NCBI RefSeq assembly: GCF_030272615.1
Contig: NC_081412.1
Coordinates: 539,735,835 to 539,799,834, forward strand
Source of the DNA: Cryptomeria japonica
Taxonomy: Eukaryota; Streptophyta; Pinopsida; Cupressales; Cupressaceae
DNA length: 64,000 bases
Direction of reading: 5' to 3'
Shown: positions 10,998 through 24,064 of the stretch, piece after piece
How positions within the stretch are numbered: the first letter of the stretch is position 1
Layout of the letters: the number at the start of each line of letters is the position of its first letter
Translations under genes and position numbers: made by a program
The notes under the pieces: model-generated
Database searches by the model: none
What the model was told of the DNA's origin: nothing
Seen by the model: the letters and a program-made list of their open reading frames with translations, nothing else

Positions 10998-12227
10998 TTG
11001 GCAAATATGGCTTATGAGGATTCAAATTGGTTATGGCATCTCAGGTATGGGCATTTAAATTTTCATAGTTTGAAGTTTCTAACCTCACATGCATTAGTTT
11101 CTGGTTTGCCCAAGGTTGAGGAACACAAGGAGGTTTGTGAAGGTTGTGCTAAAGGAAAGCATGCAAGAAAAAAGTTTCCAAAAGGCAATGCATGGAGGGC
11201 TCATCACCCACTTCAGCTTGTTCATTCAGATATATGTGGTCCTATGCAGACTAAGAGTTTGGGTAAGTCATCATATTTCATCACTTTTATTGATGATTAC
11301 TCACGAAATTGTTGGGTATATTTTTTGAAGGCCAAAGATGAAGCCTTGGATACATTCAAGAAGTTTAAAGCCCTTGTGGAAAATGAGAAAGGGTGCAAGA
11401 TCAAATGTTTAAGGACTGATCGTGGAGGAGAATTTTGCTCAAAGGCTTTCCAAAATTATTGTGATTTTAATGGCATCAAGAGGCAACTTACTACTACATA
11501 CACACCTCAACAGAATGGAGTAGCTGAAAGGAAGAATCGTACTATGGTTGAAATGGCAAGGTGCATGTTACAAACCAAGGGATTGAGCAATTCTTATTGG
11601 GGAGATGGAGCTGCTACAGCGGTGTACATCCTCAACTGTAGCCCCACTAGTACACTAGAAAAGATGACTCCTTATGAAGCTTGGTATGGTAAAAGGCCTA
11701 ATGTTAATCATTTCAAAGTTTTTGGTTGTTTGGCTTATGTGCATGTACCAGATCAGAATAGACAGAAGTTAGATGCAAAGAGTGAGTCATGTATTTTTAT
11801 TGGGTATAGTGAGAAAAGCAAGGCTTATAGATTGTATAATCCCCTCACTAACAAGCTTATTGTCTCAAGAGATGTGATTTTTGATGAAGGGGGAGTTTAT
11901 GGTCATAAAAAAGGCCATGTTGAGAAGCCAAAATATATTTTGAATGATGATATAATTGCTGATATTGATCATGACCAGCCAACTAATGTTTCTATATCCA
12001 GTGGTTTAACTCCACCAAGCAACCCTTCATCAAGTTCTTTAGTACCAAGTTCAAGTCCAGCTTCTTCTCCAAGTTCTACAAGGAAAGTAAGGAGATTGAG
12101 TGATATCTACCAAAAGAGTGGAAATCAAGTACATGAAGAAAACCCAATAGGTGAGACAGTGAATTTTGCTTTATTAGCCAAGGCTGATTTTGAACCATCA
12201 TGTTTTGAAGATGCATGTACTAATTAA
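10998..12227 (+). pseudogene. INT: Copia integrase (broken)
   Basis: The frame carries the HHCC zinc-binding region (WHLRYGHLNFHSL and CEGCAKGKH), then the DDE core. The three acidic residues sit in HSDICGPM, TDRGGEF and NGVAERKNRT, the normal spacing for copia. A GKRPNVNHFKVFGC block follows, as usual in copia, then a Ser/Pro-rich linker (about 11995-12085). All catalytic residues are present, but the frame is cut off from protease by the upstream shift and ends at TAA 12225, after which the same frame continues with [13 protein letters not shown]. Integrase would insert the cDNA into the genome. Confidence 0.92.
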
Positions 12228-12233
12228 GTTTGG

Positions 12234-13742
12234 GTGAAAGCCATGGAAGAAGAGATGGATTCCATTCACAAGAATGACACTTGGGAGTTAACAGAACTTC
12301 CACATGACAAAAAAAGGATTGGCACCAAACGGGTCTACAAAACCAAATTTAACAGTGATGGGAGTGTTGAAAGACACAAGGCAAGATTAGTTGCTAAAGG
12401 CTTCACACAAAAGTATGGAATTGATTATGAAGAGACATTTGCACCAGTAGCAAGACAAGAGACCATAAGAATGCTGATTTCATTAGCAGCTCAGAAGAAG
12501 TGGAGCATACATCATATGGACGTGAAAAGTGCCTTCTTGAATGGGTACTTAGAAGAGGAAGTGTATGTGGAGCAGCCACAAGGTTTTGAAGTGGAAGGAA
12601 AAGATAATTATGTCTACAAGTTGAAGAAGGCTTTGTATGACCTCAAGCAAGCACCAAGAGCGTGGTATGCCAGGATTGATGGATATTTTCAGGAGAATGG
12701 CTTCCAGAGAAGTAAGAATGATCCTACCCTTTACTACAAACAAGAAGGTACTGATATTCTCATCATAAGTTTGTATGTTGATGATCTTTTGTATATGGGT
12801 AGTAGTTCTAAGATGAAAGATGAATTCAGAGCTGCTATGATGAAAGAATTTGAGATGAAAGATCTTGGTCTAATGAAATATTTTCTAGGAATGGAGGTTT
12901 ATCAAAGTAAGGATGAGATTTTCATTTGTTAAACAAAGTATGCACAGGATATGCTGAAAAAATTTAATATGACTGATTGTAACCCTGCCTCCACTCCAAG
13001 TGCTCATGGAGATTTGTTATGTAGAGATGATGGTGCTGATTTAGTTGATGAGACAACTTACAAAATTATTGTGGGGAGCTTGATGTTTCTAATCCACACA
13101 AGGCCTGATATTGCCTATTTAGTTTCACTTGTTTCAAGGTATATGACAAATCCATCTGAAATACATATGAAGGCAGCCAAGAGGATTTTGAGGTATGTGA
13201 AAGGGAATTTAAGTTTTGGTATTCATTACTACTCTTCTGAAAAGTTCAATCTTGTAGGCTTTAGTGATTCAGATTGGGGAGGTAGTATAGATGACCGTAA
13301 ATCTACATCTGGAAATTGTTTTTCTTTTGGTTCTGGTTTAATTACCTAGAGCTCAAAAAAGAAAAGTATTGTTGCCCTCTCATATACAGAAGCGGAGTAT
13401 GTTGCAATTACCTCAGCAGGTACACAAGCTCTTTTGCTCAGAAAAGTTTTGGAAAAAATTGGAGAAAAACAAATTCAGCCTACAGTAATTTATTGTGACA
13501 ATGTGAGTGCCATCAAGTTAGCTAAGAATCCAGTTCATCACAGCAGAACTAAGCATTTTGATTTGAAATATCACTTCATACGAGATTTGATGCAAAAGAA
13601 GGATGTCGAATTGAAGCACATCAACACCCAGGATTAGCTAGCAGATATATTCACCAAAGCGGTTGCGAAAGCTCAGTTTATAGCACTACGAGATAAGATT
13701 GTCAGCGCTCTCAGCATCAAGGGGGAGTATGTTGATAAGTGA
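12234..13742 (+). pseudogene. RT-RH: Copia reverse transcriptase and RNase H (broken)
   Basis: The RT begins at WELTELP and includes [20 protein letters not shown] and [20 protein letters not shown]. The catalytic YVDDLLYMG is intact at about 12773. A TAA at 12930 and a TAG at 13347 interrupt the same frame; the second replaces a Trp that is nearly invariant before SSKKK. RNase H follows with acidic residues in FSDSDWGGS, SYTEAEYVA and YCDNVSAI, then a third stop at 13635 in place of the Gln of TQDQLAD. The last codons (ADIFTKA onward) end at TGA 13740-13742, inside the right LTR. All domains are recognisable, so the copy decayed recently by point changes and not by deletion. Confidence 0.92.
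13719..13729 (+). other. Copia polypurine tract
   Basis: AAGGGGGAGTA sits directly before the right LTR. It is the purine run that primes plus-strand DNA and is also read as codons of the RNase H tail (Lys-Gly-Glu). Confidence 0.85.
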
Positions 13743-14210
13743 TGCTGCTCTAGCATGCAGCTCCATGCAACTCCAGTTTGGACATGAAGCTATCCATTCA
13801 TCACCATGCATAAGCTATTTTTAGTTAATAGGCTTTTTTTGTTTATTCATGCAAATAAAGCATGTACTCCTGCATGCATGAATCCTTAGGACTATTTTTA
13901 GTTTTTCTTTTTGCATGAGTTTGTTTTTAGTAAATAAAGCATGTTGTGCATGCACTTATTGTATTCTTAATTTAGGGAGTAGTTTATTTTTTTAGTTTGA
14001 GAGTCTTAGTAGCTTTCCATGCAAAGCTAGGAATATATTTAGAACTGTAGTTATTATTTATTCTTCTAGACTGCAAATTCTTTATATATACAGCCTCTAT
14101 GTAATTTTTTAATTAAGCTTCAATAAAGATATTGGTGTTTTCTTCTTTTTGTTGTTATTGTTTGCTAATCAGTTGGTTCAGAGAGGATAGGTCAGGTTCA
14201 AAATTCTACA
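13730..14210 (+). repeat. Copia right (3') LTR
   Basis: It is 481 bp and nearly identical to the left LTR. The differences are mostly transitions plus one base lost in a T run near 13986. It ends TTCTACA, followed by the CAATT duplication. Confidence 0.92.
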
Positions 14211-14303
14211 CAATTAATAAGACATGCAAAAGATTTCATTTCCCGCCATTATTCTACCCCTTCTTATTTGAAAATATATATATTCATTTTGTCTTAATTT
14301 TTA

Positions 14304-14396
14304 ATTTAAGACAATTAAAATAGTTTCAATTTTTTATTTAAGATAATTAAAATAATAGCTTAAATATTTAAGACAAAATATTAAAATTGTCTTAAA
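14304..14396. repeat. AT-rich imperfect hairpin right of the copia element
   Basis: TTTAAGACAATTAAAA at about 14305-14320 is the inverse of TTAAAATTGTCTTAAA at about 14381-14396, with a further near-copy between them (TTTAAGATAATTAAAA). It may be the end of a small AT-rich inverted-repeat transposon. Confidence 0.4.
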
Positions 14397-14417
14397 GAAA
14401 TGTCTTAAACTGGCCTC

Positions 14418-14872
14418 TTATGTAGTAGTGTCTCTATAAACAAGGGATGCATTTCTATGAGGAAAGAGTTCTCTATCAAGTTCCATTGGGCCTTCCCATA
14501 TTTTTACCTTTTCTTGACTCAAGGTCTTTTCAAAACACTCCCCCTCTTTCTTGAAGTTGTCTTTTTCCAAATTCATCATATGCCACAAAACCTCCATTTT
14601 TGTTCCATAAAAATCAATTGGTTTGTGAGTAACAAATTTTCTTCCTTTAGCCTCACAATTTGGTTCTCTTGGTAGTCCTTCCAATTCTCCATCTCATCTT
14701 CCTCAATTTCATCTTCAATCACCTCTACTTCTTCAAAAAATTCCTTTTCTGGTTGTGAGCCATCGAAATCCCCCTTCACCACAGGGACAACATCCATTTC
14801 CTGATCAAAAGTATTGATATATACTTCAAGAGTCAAGAAGGAAACATAACTAGCATCGTCCTCCTCTGCCAA
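14418..14872 (-). pseudogene. Unrecognised frame-shifted ORF with coiled-coil segment
   Basis: Two overlapping minus-strand frames together look like one broken coding stretch. The first (14872 to 14576) starts MAEEDDASYVSF, has a very acidic run around EEVEVIEDEIEEDEMEN and then a heptad-like IVRLKEENLLLTNQL. The second (14684 to 14418) is Lys/Glu-rich, with NLEKDNFKKEGECFEKTL and KIWEGPMELDRELFP, also predicted helical. The frames differ by one base, consistent with a frameshift at about 14580-14680. I do not recognise the family; a retrotransposon structural protein is possible. Confidence 0.3.
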
Positions 14873-17800
14873 AACCTCCTATTTTCTCCAGCCACCCCAC
14901 CAATGTATATGGCGGATTGTTTCAACTTTTGCTTGCACAGCTTCATTTTCTTTTGAGTTTGAGAAATTTGTCAATGACATAATTAGCTTAATGTATCATA
15001 ATTTGGGTGTGTGCATGATCATGGTGGTACAAATAGGCCCTTAAGTGGCAATGAAAATAAGAAAAATAGAGCTAGGCAACTTGACGTAAAAAATTGAGTA
15101 AGTTAACAACGTTATTTCAAAAATATGTAAGAATAGAATGTATAGAAAATTTAATGTAGCTTCTAAGTTGCTAGTTGTTTTCTAAAAAAAAAATCTATTT
15201 GACAAAAACTTTAAATTTCAATGTAGTAGTACTAAAATTTCAGGAAAAAGATAAGATGTATGACCACCCTAACCACAATCAAATCTTAATATTTTTTTAT
15301 AAGATTTAAGATATAAGTAGAAGACTCGTGTCTAGATCTAACACATTTTTTATTTTATTTTTTTGAAATAAATAATTAATTATGATTTTTTTACTACAAC
15401 TTTTTTTAAATATAAAAATTTGTATGTCTGACCACCGAAACTTGGTCAAGACTTTATGAAATTCAATTTTTTTTTTAATCCTATATTATATGAACCATAG
15501 AATGTGGTGCATGTTTTGAATTCAAAAATACGATACCATTTGAAATTTATAGATATTTTTCAATCAGCCTATCAATCAGGACTTTAGTAAGAATATTGCC
15601 ACTTTTTTGGCCCTCATGATCCTACACATACCCATTAATCAATCTCAATAATTTAGTGTGTAATTTTTTAAGTTTTAAAGTTTCAGTTGTGATTTTTATT
15701 AGAATAAAAAGAAATTAAGAAATGATGTATTTCTAGTGAGATATAAATTACATTCATTTTGAGCTTATAGAGCCCAAGACCTCATATGTCCCACAACACC
15801 CATTCGAAACTATTACAATTTTCAATAGTAATATATAATATTATTTTTACACTTCCAAAAGATCTGAAAGCTAAGAAATCTTATAGTTTGTAAAAAGGTA
15901 CAAATAAAAAGGTTGTCAAAGATGCTACAAATAATTTTTAGAAGAAGAATGAATAGCGAGAAAATTAGACCAAAAATATGTCAAACCTCTTGTTAGCACT
16001 TTCAAATTTGGTGCAATTTTCTAGTGTATATGGGAAAATTTGAATAAGGCACATAATTATGCCCTGGAAAAGGTTTTTGTAAAATGCCTTAGGAATTGAT
16101 TTTTTGAAGCTTACACTAGTTTTTAATGTTTTAAATGCTTCTTTTGGCAGGGTTTTCTTTTGGCTCAGTGACTTCTTTTTCTGGTCACCTTTGGTTTAAG
16201 ATTCTTTTCTCAAGGGTTTCCTATCGTTCACGACCTGCCCCATGCCTTGGTGCTTTCATCCTAGCCAATATCTATAACCCATAGTAACCTTAGGTTTATC
16301 GTGCCTCTAATGTTGCAATATTAGATACCTACTATTGACCCTTACCACATGATGCCTTAGGGACATAATTTATATGCACATGCTCCAAGTTGCCTTTTAA
16401 GTTAACCTTGGTTTGAGTAGCCCTCGACACACAAAAAAATATTCTACATGCCTTACTGAGTTTTTGAGTTTTATCTGATGTGGCAACTGGGAAATACTCA
16501 AAAGGATAGCTCAAGGCTTGATGAGGTCTTTCTTAATATCTCACTGAGTTCTGAGTGGGGTATCTTCTGCAAAGGCTTCAAGAAGTTGTTACTCAAGCAC
16601 TTGGTGGAATGTTTCAAGGCCCTTGGTGAGTCCTGACTCTTCCCAGCAAGTACAAAGCTTAAAGCATTTAGATCTCGTTGAAGTCTTTTATTGTACCTTG
16701 GTGAGTGTCTAGGAGATCGACGTTGTGAGGTGATGTATAGAGTAACTCAGAAATCATTGAGAGGATTTCCCTCTCCTAGGAGAGTTCTCAAGTGAATAGT
16801 AGATAAAGTTCCTTGTCCGCAAATAAAAATAATCTAGCATGCCAGCTTGAAACTTGTCAAAGGCTCATGTCCCAATTGGCTATCTTAGTGAGAATGTATA
16901 GGGAAAAGTATAATCAACAATTAATGTGGAGTTATCATCTTTCATAGGGTCTCGATGATCGATGACAAGCTAGGATCATTAGCCCTACCACCAAAAATCT
17001 AAGAGTATCAAAATAATAAATCTTCAAAAGCCCAAAAATGTTGGTGCGAGAGATTTCAAAATTGATGAGTCATGTACAAATGTCAGAATTGTGGCTTCCA
17101 TTTGAGAAGGAAAGCATTTTGATGTATTCTATATCTAAAAATAGTAGAAAGATACAGTTCACATAGATGTGGATGGATGAATCAAAATTTGTAATAGTGT
17201 GTAGACTTGATATTTAATTGTAGGACCACTTCAAACTTTGAAAAGGAAATCAATTAAATGAGATGAAAAATCAATCGCTTCCAATCATTTTTCCTCAACA
17301 GGGTGGTTATATTATGCATAAGTTGCATCACCAAGTCTTGAGAGATGAGTGTGTCTTCAAAGATAAATCATTTCTACTAGAAGGTGTTATTGCTTTTTCC
17401 TACAAAGGTTGTAAGATGAAGTGCATACATAGTGAAGCTGAGTTTTGGCACAAGGAAACATGGTTTGGTGATGTTGGAGAAACCATGTTGCGGAAGATTT
17501 ACAGAAGTCTGGGCATGAAGCAGACAAATAGTTTACCTTGTAGTCAGAGGGGTATTAAAATTTCCAAAGGTAACGAGATGGATATTAAAAGGCTTTAGTG
17601 CAGCTGTGAGCTTTGGCTGTAGTTGCAAATAATTCCAATCTCTCTACCAACCGTCATCTTCCCCCCATGAAGGTTGGACTATGGAGAGAGTTCTGGGTGA
17701 GAACACAAAGAATGTGATTTTTGAGCTAGGCATGCCTGTCTAATCATAACTCTCAAAGTTATTTCCTACCAGAAGATGCAGTGAGAATCTTGCATCCTAG

Positions 17801-20639
17801 CAACTCTCTACACTAAATGCCATAAATGTGTGATAGTGGCATGGCTCAAAAGGTAGTCTGTTTCTCTAGAATCTTTTTAGTTTTTACATCAAAACTTTAA
17901 TGTATCTTTCCATAGCAGTTTGATGGTTTTTCTTAAGGACAAAATAAGGGCTATGAGTCTTTAATTAGGGGAAGATTCTTTTAAGAGTGGAAAAATAGAA
18001 AATTAGAAATTGACACATGTAAACAGTCGGTAGCTTGTTGCATTCCTTGTGATATAAAAGGAATATCATGGTCGTAGGGAAAGGGGTTCTAATTTTTTCT
18101 TTCTAGAAGGAAGAGAACAGAGTAATGAGAATTTCAAGCCATAGATAAAATATTTAGATTATAATGGATTTTCTTATAAATGACTGATATCAATTTGTAG
18201 TATGATTTTAGAGTTATGAGCTTGTCTCCATTGTCATGTATTCAGTTTTATATGAACTCAATTTATAAGCTATTTTGAGTTTGTCCTTTCGGCCTTCCTG
18301 ATCTTCTATTGTGTTTTGTGCATTCTTTTAAATAAATAATTAAAGGGCTTAAAATATATAACTGTAGCAGTGAATACTTGATATGGATCTGTAAGTACAG
18401 TCTCATAACTACATATGTGAGTTTATGAATAGAAGATATTAACAATTATGAGACTCGCTAGTATATATGAGAATATTTATAGGAATCTATTATACATTTG
18501 TGCTTGACTCTATGGCCCAAAAATAAGCACTGGTCTTTTCTAAGTATTGATGTATCTTCAGAAGCCAAAAACCAAATTATCAATCTATTTTAATTTCATG
18601 TCGTTAGGTGCACAATTGGGTTTATTCTCAATGATATTTAACAAATATGGGATTGATGCTTGATAATGGTGAAATATAAACACCCATTTCTTATAAAATC
18701 TAAAAATTATTCACTCTTTGAGGTCTACAATTATTTTTGCAAAAGTAAGTTCATCATGAATGCAGATCTATGAGTTGGGAACACCCTCTTGAGTTTGGTA
18801 GAGCTTGAAGTGAATAAGGATAGTATAGCCTTGTTATGTTGTGTTTTCTTGTCCTCGATTTATGGATAGGTTTGAATAATGAACCTAAATTCTCAATCCC
18901 ATGGTCTAGGTTTTTTTTTAATAATTTATTTTAGGGTTGAGTAGTAAGAAAAATCATCAACAGATTGCTCAAAACATCATTGACATAACTAAAACATGAG
19001 AAAGAAGAGATGGGAAAGAAAAAGGTGAAAATCTCTTAGGTATTAAAGGAATAGGCTCATTTATTGTAGCAAAATAAGAAACAAAATTTTGAGATTAAGG
19101 ATTTTAAGATGGTAATAGAAAGTATAAAATAATTAAAAAATTAAATTCAACCGTATGAATTGAAAGGAAAGAAAATAAAGATAAATAACTCTTAATATTT
19201 TAGAAAGGAAACTGTTCACAAGAAAATTGGTTAGAATCATCAACCAAAAACCAATTGAACACATACAAAAAGGTCATCAAAGGAAGTAAAATAAACTAAA
19301 GAAAATTAAATCAATTTTACTCCATTAGATGTGGTTCAATCCATTAAGCATTCAAACGAAGCAAGGGAAAAAACATGATAGGCGAGAATAATTGAAGATG
19401 TGAAAATGAAAGCAAAATTGCGAGAATAATTGCATATGTAAAGTGTTCAAAGTCATTTGATAAAAGGAAAATTACTCGAATTTATAGAGGAAGAAGTTCA
19501 AAATGGATGGTTGCGATCAAAAAATGATCAATGACTCATGTTAGTTAGGAAGAATAGTTAAGTGGAGGTAAATGAGAAACCTTCATTTTCAAACAAAAAG
19601 CAAAAAAAGAGACACTTTTATTTTTGAACAAAAATAAAAAAGAGAAACTTTTCATAAATGGAAAGCCAAGTGAGGTGCTTTTTGGAAGGTGGAAGAGTGA
19701 AGTGAAGAAAGCAAATGAGGTGGAAATTAAATATTATAAATTATTATTTGTTTCTCATTTCCAATTACCCAATTAAATATAAATAAATTATTTAATTGTG
19801 AACTTGGGATAAGAAGATTAAATGAATAAATTAATTTACCTAGGAACAAATGTTAATAAAGATGACATGACTGAAATAAAAAATTTGATGAAATAATTAC
19901 AAGAATCCAACCCCAATATCGAATTAGGCCCAAATTATGACACAAATAAAATGACTGATTGACAATGTTGACAAAATTGATGACAAATGACCAAAATCTA
20001 AAAGTGTTTTGAGAAAATGAGGAAATTGATAATGATAATAATTACAAGATGCTTGAACGCAGTAAAGGCAAATGAGATGTCAAAATGATTAATTCTGACA
20101 TTGCAATTGATTTAAATTGATAATGTTGATTGATAGAAGACTAATGGAAATTGATTAAAGATAATCGAAAAAGATTTGATAAAAAGATTAAAAAGATTGA
20201 TAATTAATGACTGATTAATTATCAATAAAGGTTGATTTAGGACCAAATGATCAAACGATAAAACCACCAATCATGATGATTTAGAGCCAAATACGACTGA
20301 TTAAGTTTGTTAGGGTTGGAAATGAATCGGATAGAATAGGAAGAATGACCCAATGTTGGCACATGATGAAAATCAAATGTGACATAGAAGACATGTTAAA
20401 AATTAGGTTAGCAATGTAGGAGTGATGACCAATTTTTAGTGTCTATAGAAACAAAATAGAAATCCTATAAGATTGAAAAGTAAAACTAGATACCTTACAA
20501 CACATTTTTATCTTTATATGTGTACAACTTTGAGACTAGCAACATGTCCCTACACCTTGAAAAGCTATAGTAGCATTGCATAATATTATATTTAAGATAA
20601 TATATAGATTCCAATATAGAAATAATGAGTCATATACCC
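14873..20639. other. Long AT-rich region without a recognised gene
   Basis: I see no gene that I can name. A 111-codon plus-strand frame at 17263-17598 is the longest; it starts with a normal ATG but resembles nothing I know and may be chance. Segments 15640-15960 and 18950-19170 resemble 46770-47250 and 47290-47450 (for example CCCAAGACCTCATA, then AGATTAAGGAT and TTAAGATGG), so this is old dispersed-repeat sequence. Around 16150-16760 the composition is more GC-rich, with several copies of CTTGGTGAG, perhaps a decayed LTR. Confidence 0.4.
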
Positions 20640-21179
20640 TATCTCATCCCCCTTCCACACCTTCACCCATTCTCCTCCCCCACCCCTCCCCTATCTTAGC
20701 CCACTCCTTCACCTTCGATGCCCACATTGGAAAATGTTGAGTGTTTGATCAATCTCATTGACGACATCCTGCACTCAATTCAAAATAGGGTTAGTATGGG
20801 AGTTTTCTTCAACCGTAATAATAATAAATGTTCATTTCTTTCGGTATTTCTCATTATCATTTTTGTAAAATTTAAATGCAATAAAATCCTAAAAAGTTGT
20901 TATAGAGAAGCACCAGTTTTGAAACTTATTTTGATAAATTGAAGGATACAAAAAAAATTAGTATGGACTTCCTTTCTCCAAAGTAGGTCTTTATTCCTTG
21001 AATTAGTGAATAAGCATATTCAACTAGAGTAGATAATTTTAAATATTTTTGACTTCAACAACATGTTGAAATTATTTACGAGGAGTTGGAATTAACGACA
21101 ATTGTATTTATAGGGAGATGAAGGAAACAAAAATGTTGAACCGCATAAATATTGCAAAGTGTCGGGAAGATGCATTGGG
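20640..21179 (+). pseudogene. NLR receptor relic, 5' part
   Basis: This stretch is homologous to exons 1-3 of the NLR gene at 48441-52112. A Pro-rich leader (PTPSPS before 20718) is followed by NVECLINLIDDILHSIQNR, the counterpart of VDCLIDLIDKILESLLNR. The same GTTAGTATGG donor and intron come next, then a decayed exon 2, and the start of exon 3 after TATAG. Compared with the intact gene, the exon 2 acceptor AG is AA (20880-20881) and its donor GT is AT (21033). Exon 2 also contains stops. The homology stops at TGCATTGGG, where an LTR element has inserted, and resumes at 24561. It is a dead relative of the receptor gene, probably from one ancestral cluster. Confidence 0.85.
21175..21179. repeat. 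Target-site duplication TTGGG, left copy
   Basis: TTGGG precedes the left LTR at 21180 and is repeated at 24561-24565. In the intact NLR gene (about 49105) the same site reads GCATTGGGTGGTTG with a single TTGGG, so the empty-site form is visible in this window. Confidence 0.85.
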
Positions 21180-21678
21180 TGTTGGAAATAGAGGAGCAGA
21201 ATAAAAACACAAACATAATTTACATTAAACAAAAAGATTACATGTATTATCTGAGATACTGCTCTAATAGCTTTCAGATTTGATTACAGTCTTTAGATTT
21301 TACAACTTCATATATTCAAACTCAGCTTCTTACTACTAACAACTCTATGGAGCTGGACTCTTATAAGAGTGCTTGCCAAAATACAAATCCATGCATTGTA
21401 TAGAAAACTGTCATTTACGGTGAACATGGAATAAGTATTAAAAATTGTATTTCAAACTACTCATGATCCAAGTAAGATCTACATATGGCATAGTACACAA
21501 GTTGGAGCAATTAAGATGGCAACCTTTCAAATCTTGAGCAAGATCTTCTTGAATGCTTTGTCTTTACTGTTGAGAGATTTTCCTGGAGGATACAAAAGAT
21601 TTTGAATTGACAAAAGAAACTACCAATATAATGTGCATATGGAGGATTTGAGGGGTAGTTGAGATTACATTTTCAACA
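21180..21678 (-). repeat. LTR of the NLR-inserted element (3' in element sense)
   Basis: It is 499 bp, from TGTTGGAAATAG to TTTTCAACA. It carries the words AATAGCTTTCAGATTTGATTACA and GATTTGAGGGGTAGTTGAG in the same order as the partner. Confidence 0.85.
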
Positions 21679-24064
21679 CTCCCCCTAATCTCAACTACAA
21701 TTCCAATTTGTTCTTCACTTTTTCATTGATGCTTCTACATCTAAATTCTTCAAATAAAAGAGATCAAACTTAGGTAATCCCATGTTGTTGTTGGGGTGCT
21801 CAAACCATGATCTCTGGTCCATTTTGGTAACTAGTCCATTGTAGGTTGAGGTGTGATTCACTTGTTTTATTAACACCTCCCATAGAGTCACACTGCTAGT
21901 GCTCGGGGATCCCAGTGGGCTCTACTCACGTCAAACATTACTTACATTAAACCAAAATGTTGTTGCATTCAACCATATTGCTTCTTTGTCGATAAGCAAA
22001 TTTACACTTATATTTTCATAACAGACACATTTTATCCTCCTATGATGACATGTATCCTCTTATGATTTTTTTATCTCTTTTATCAATTCCTCTTTCTTAC
22101 ATTGTTTTGCAAACTTTAAATATAGTCAAAAGCTTCTTTTCTACACCATTTTGGGTAAGTGCACAAAGTTGAGTCCCAGTTTGGGGGAAGTGAGTGCATT
22201 GGAAAGTGTGCCTCTAGGAATGGGGCCCCATTATTTAATAAATAGGGCTTTGTTATGCTTTGGGGATCCGAGGCGAAAATAAAAAAAGGGACCCAGACCA
22301 TAACAGGGCCCCATTATTTAAGTCAAAAACATAACAGGGCTCGTTTCTTTAATTTTGGAAATGAAGCCTGCCATGTGCATCAGGTTTTGGTTTGGGAAAG
22401 GCATGGAATGCCCAAACCTTAGCCTTGGACCTGCAAGTACAAGGTTGTATCAATGACATGGTGAAATACTGACTTCTCACATATGTTTGATGCCCATTAT
22501 CATAGAATTTTTCAACAAAATTAAAACCCATTTTAGATTACACTATGCAGATTCTGAATATATAGTTTTTTTTTAAGATTTGATTATTTTTTCTATTTTT
22601 TAATTAATTTATACTAAATTTGGTCCATTAACTTTAAATATGATTTTATCTTGTTTATTTAATAACTTTTTTGTTTTAATGTTTTTTGAAAAAAAAAATT
22701 TGTCATCAATCTACACAAAATTCTTTTCAATTTAAAAATAAAAATAAAAAAATGATAAGTTTAGGTCAAATTATGTGGGCCACACATGACAAGTTTTTAA
22801 AACTACAATTAGGGTGAATAAAAATTAATAAAAAATAAAATATTTAAAAACAAATACAAAAAAATATACTCATCAATATTTAGTGTGTTACAAATCATTT
22901 TCCAAGAGGGTTTGAAAAGAAAATTTTATTTGTATCAAAAAGTGTGGGTCATACACGTGCATGGTATGGTCCTGAAACATGCATTTTTAAAAAGTGGTTT
23001 TTAGAAATCCCTTCTGAAAGTCAATTTATATTATCTAGGTATTAAAATAAATTACATATTTGGAAAATATACTCTGAGTGCTATATTTTATATTACTAAC
23101 TTTTTCCAAGATTCAATCTCTAAGTGCTTCAAATTTTTAGCTCAAATGTGGCAAAATCTAAAAATCAAGGAAAAAACTTCCACTTCTTGGCCAAAAAGTG
23201 GACTCAACTTCTTGCATTGGCCCTTTTTCATTCTCTCAACCTAAAAATTTATTGCTACAAACTTCTTAAATATTTTGCATTAGAAACACTGTAAAAAAGA
23301 ACAACACACAACATAGACATACTATGACATCCTCTAGTCAGGGTCTATTGAGACTATTATTTTCTTTCCAAAAGAAACTTCAAACATTGGAAATCAAAAA
23401 ACAAACCTTTCCTTAAAGAGTTGTTGAACTTAGGCAATTCATTCTCCTTGGTCCTTCCAATCTCAACCTTATCAACTTTCCCATTTGAGGGTTCTTCAAC
23501 TTTCTCTCACTTTTATGAGGACTCTTCAAAACAACCCTCTTTCATTTTCTTGTGAATCCCTCCTTCCAAATGGGCTCCATATGATTTTGAATGTCGGTAA
23601 ACAAGCTTCCTTTGACTGCAGTAAACTACAATTTCTCTCTCTTTTTCTTGATTATAAATAATTTCTTCATCTCTTCTTGTGATGGTTCCTTTCTTAGCTA
23701 CAACGAAATTAGACTTAGGCATTGACTTATAAAAATTATGTGTTGCTTTTCCCCTAGGCAGCCTCCTAACTTGACATTTTTCTTGCCTTTCTTCAAATCA
23801 ATGGTAGTTATTGACAGAGAACAACCACCTTCCTTTATGCTCTTTGTAGGTGACTTAATTAGATTATTTCTAGCACTCTGCTTATGCTCTTCCCTTGTCC
23901 TCACTCTTAGGATGGACACCATTAATCCTTACTCATGGCTCAAACTAATTTATTTGGCTCCATGGCCTCAACAACAAACTAGCTAGGGCATTTGAACAAC
24001 TTTCCTTCTTTCTTGGATATGACTGACTTTTAACTTTGCTTGATCTTGCTATTCTAATAACAAA

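Larger units (their letters stand above)
9116..14210 (+). mobile_element. Full-length Ty1-copia retrotransposon
   Basis: This 5.1-kb element has two LTRs (9116-9597 and 13730-14210), a CAATT target duplication, an initiator-Met tRNA primer site, a polypurine tract and a gag-protease-integrase-RT-RNase H order, which defines Ty1-copia. The LTRs begin TGTTGATAAG and end TTCTACA (TG...CA). By eye they differ at about nine of 482 positions, so the insertion is fairly recent. The single polyprotein frame runs from 9667 to 13742 but is broken by five stop codons and one net one-base shift, so this copy cannot make its own proteins. The polyprotein stop lies 13 nt inside the right LTR. Confidence 0.95.
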
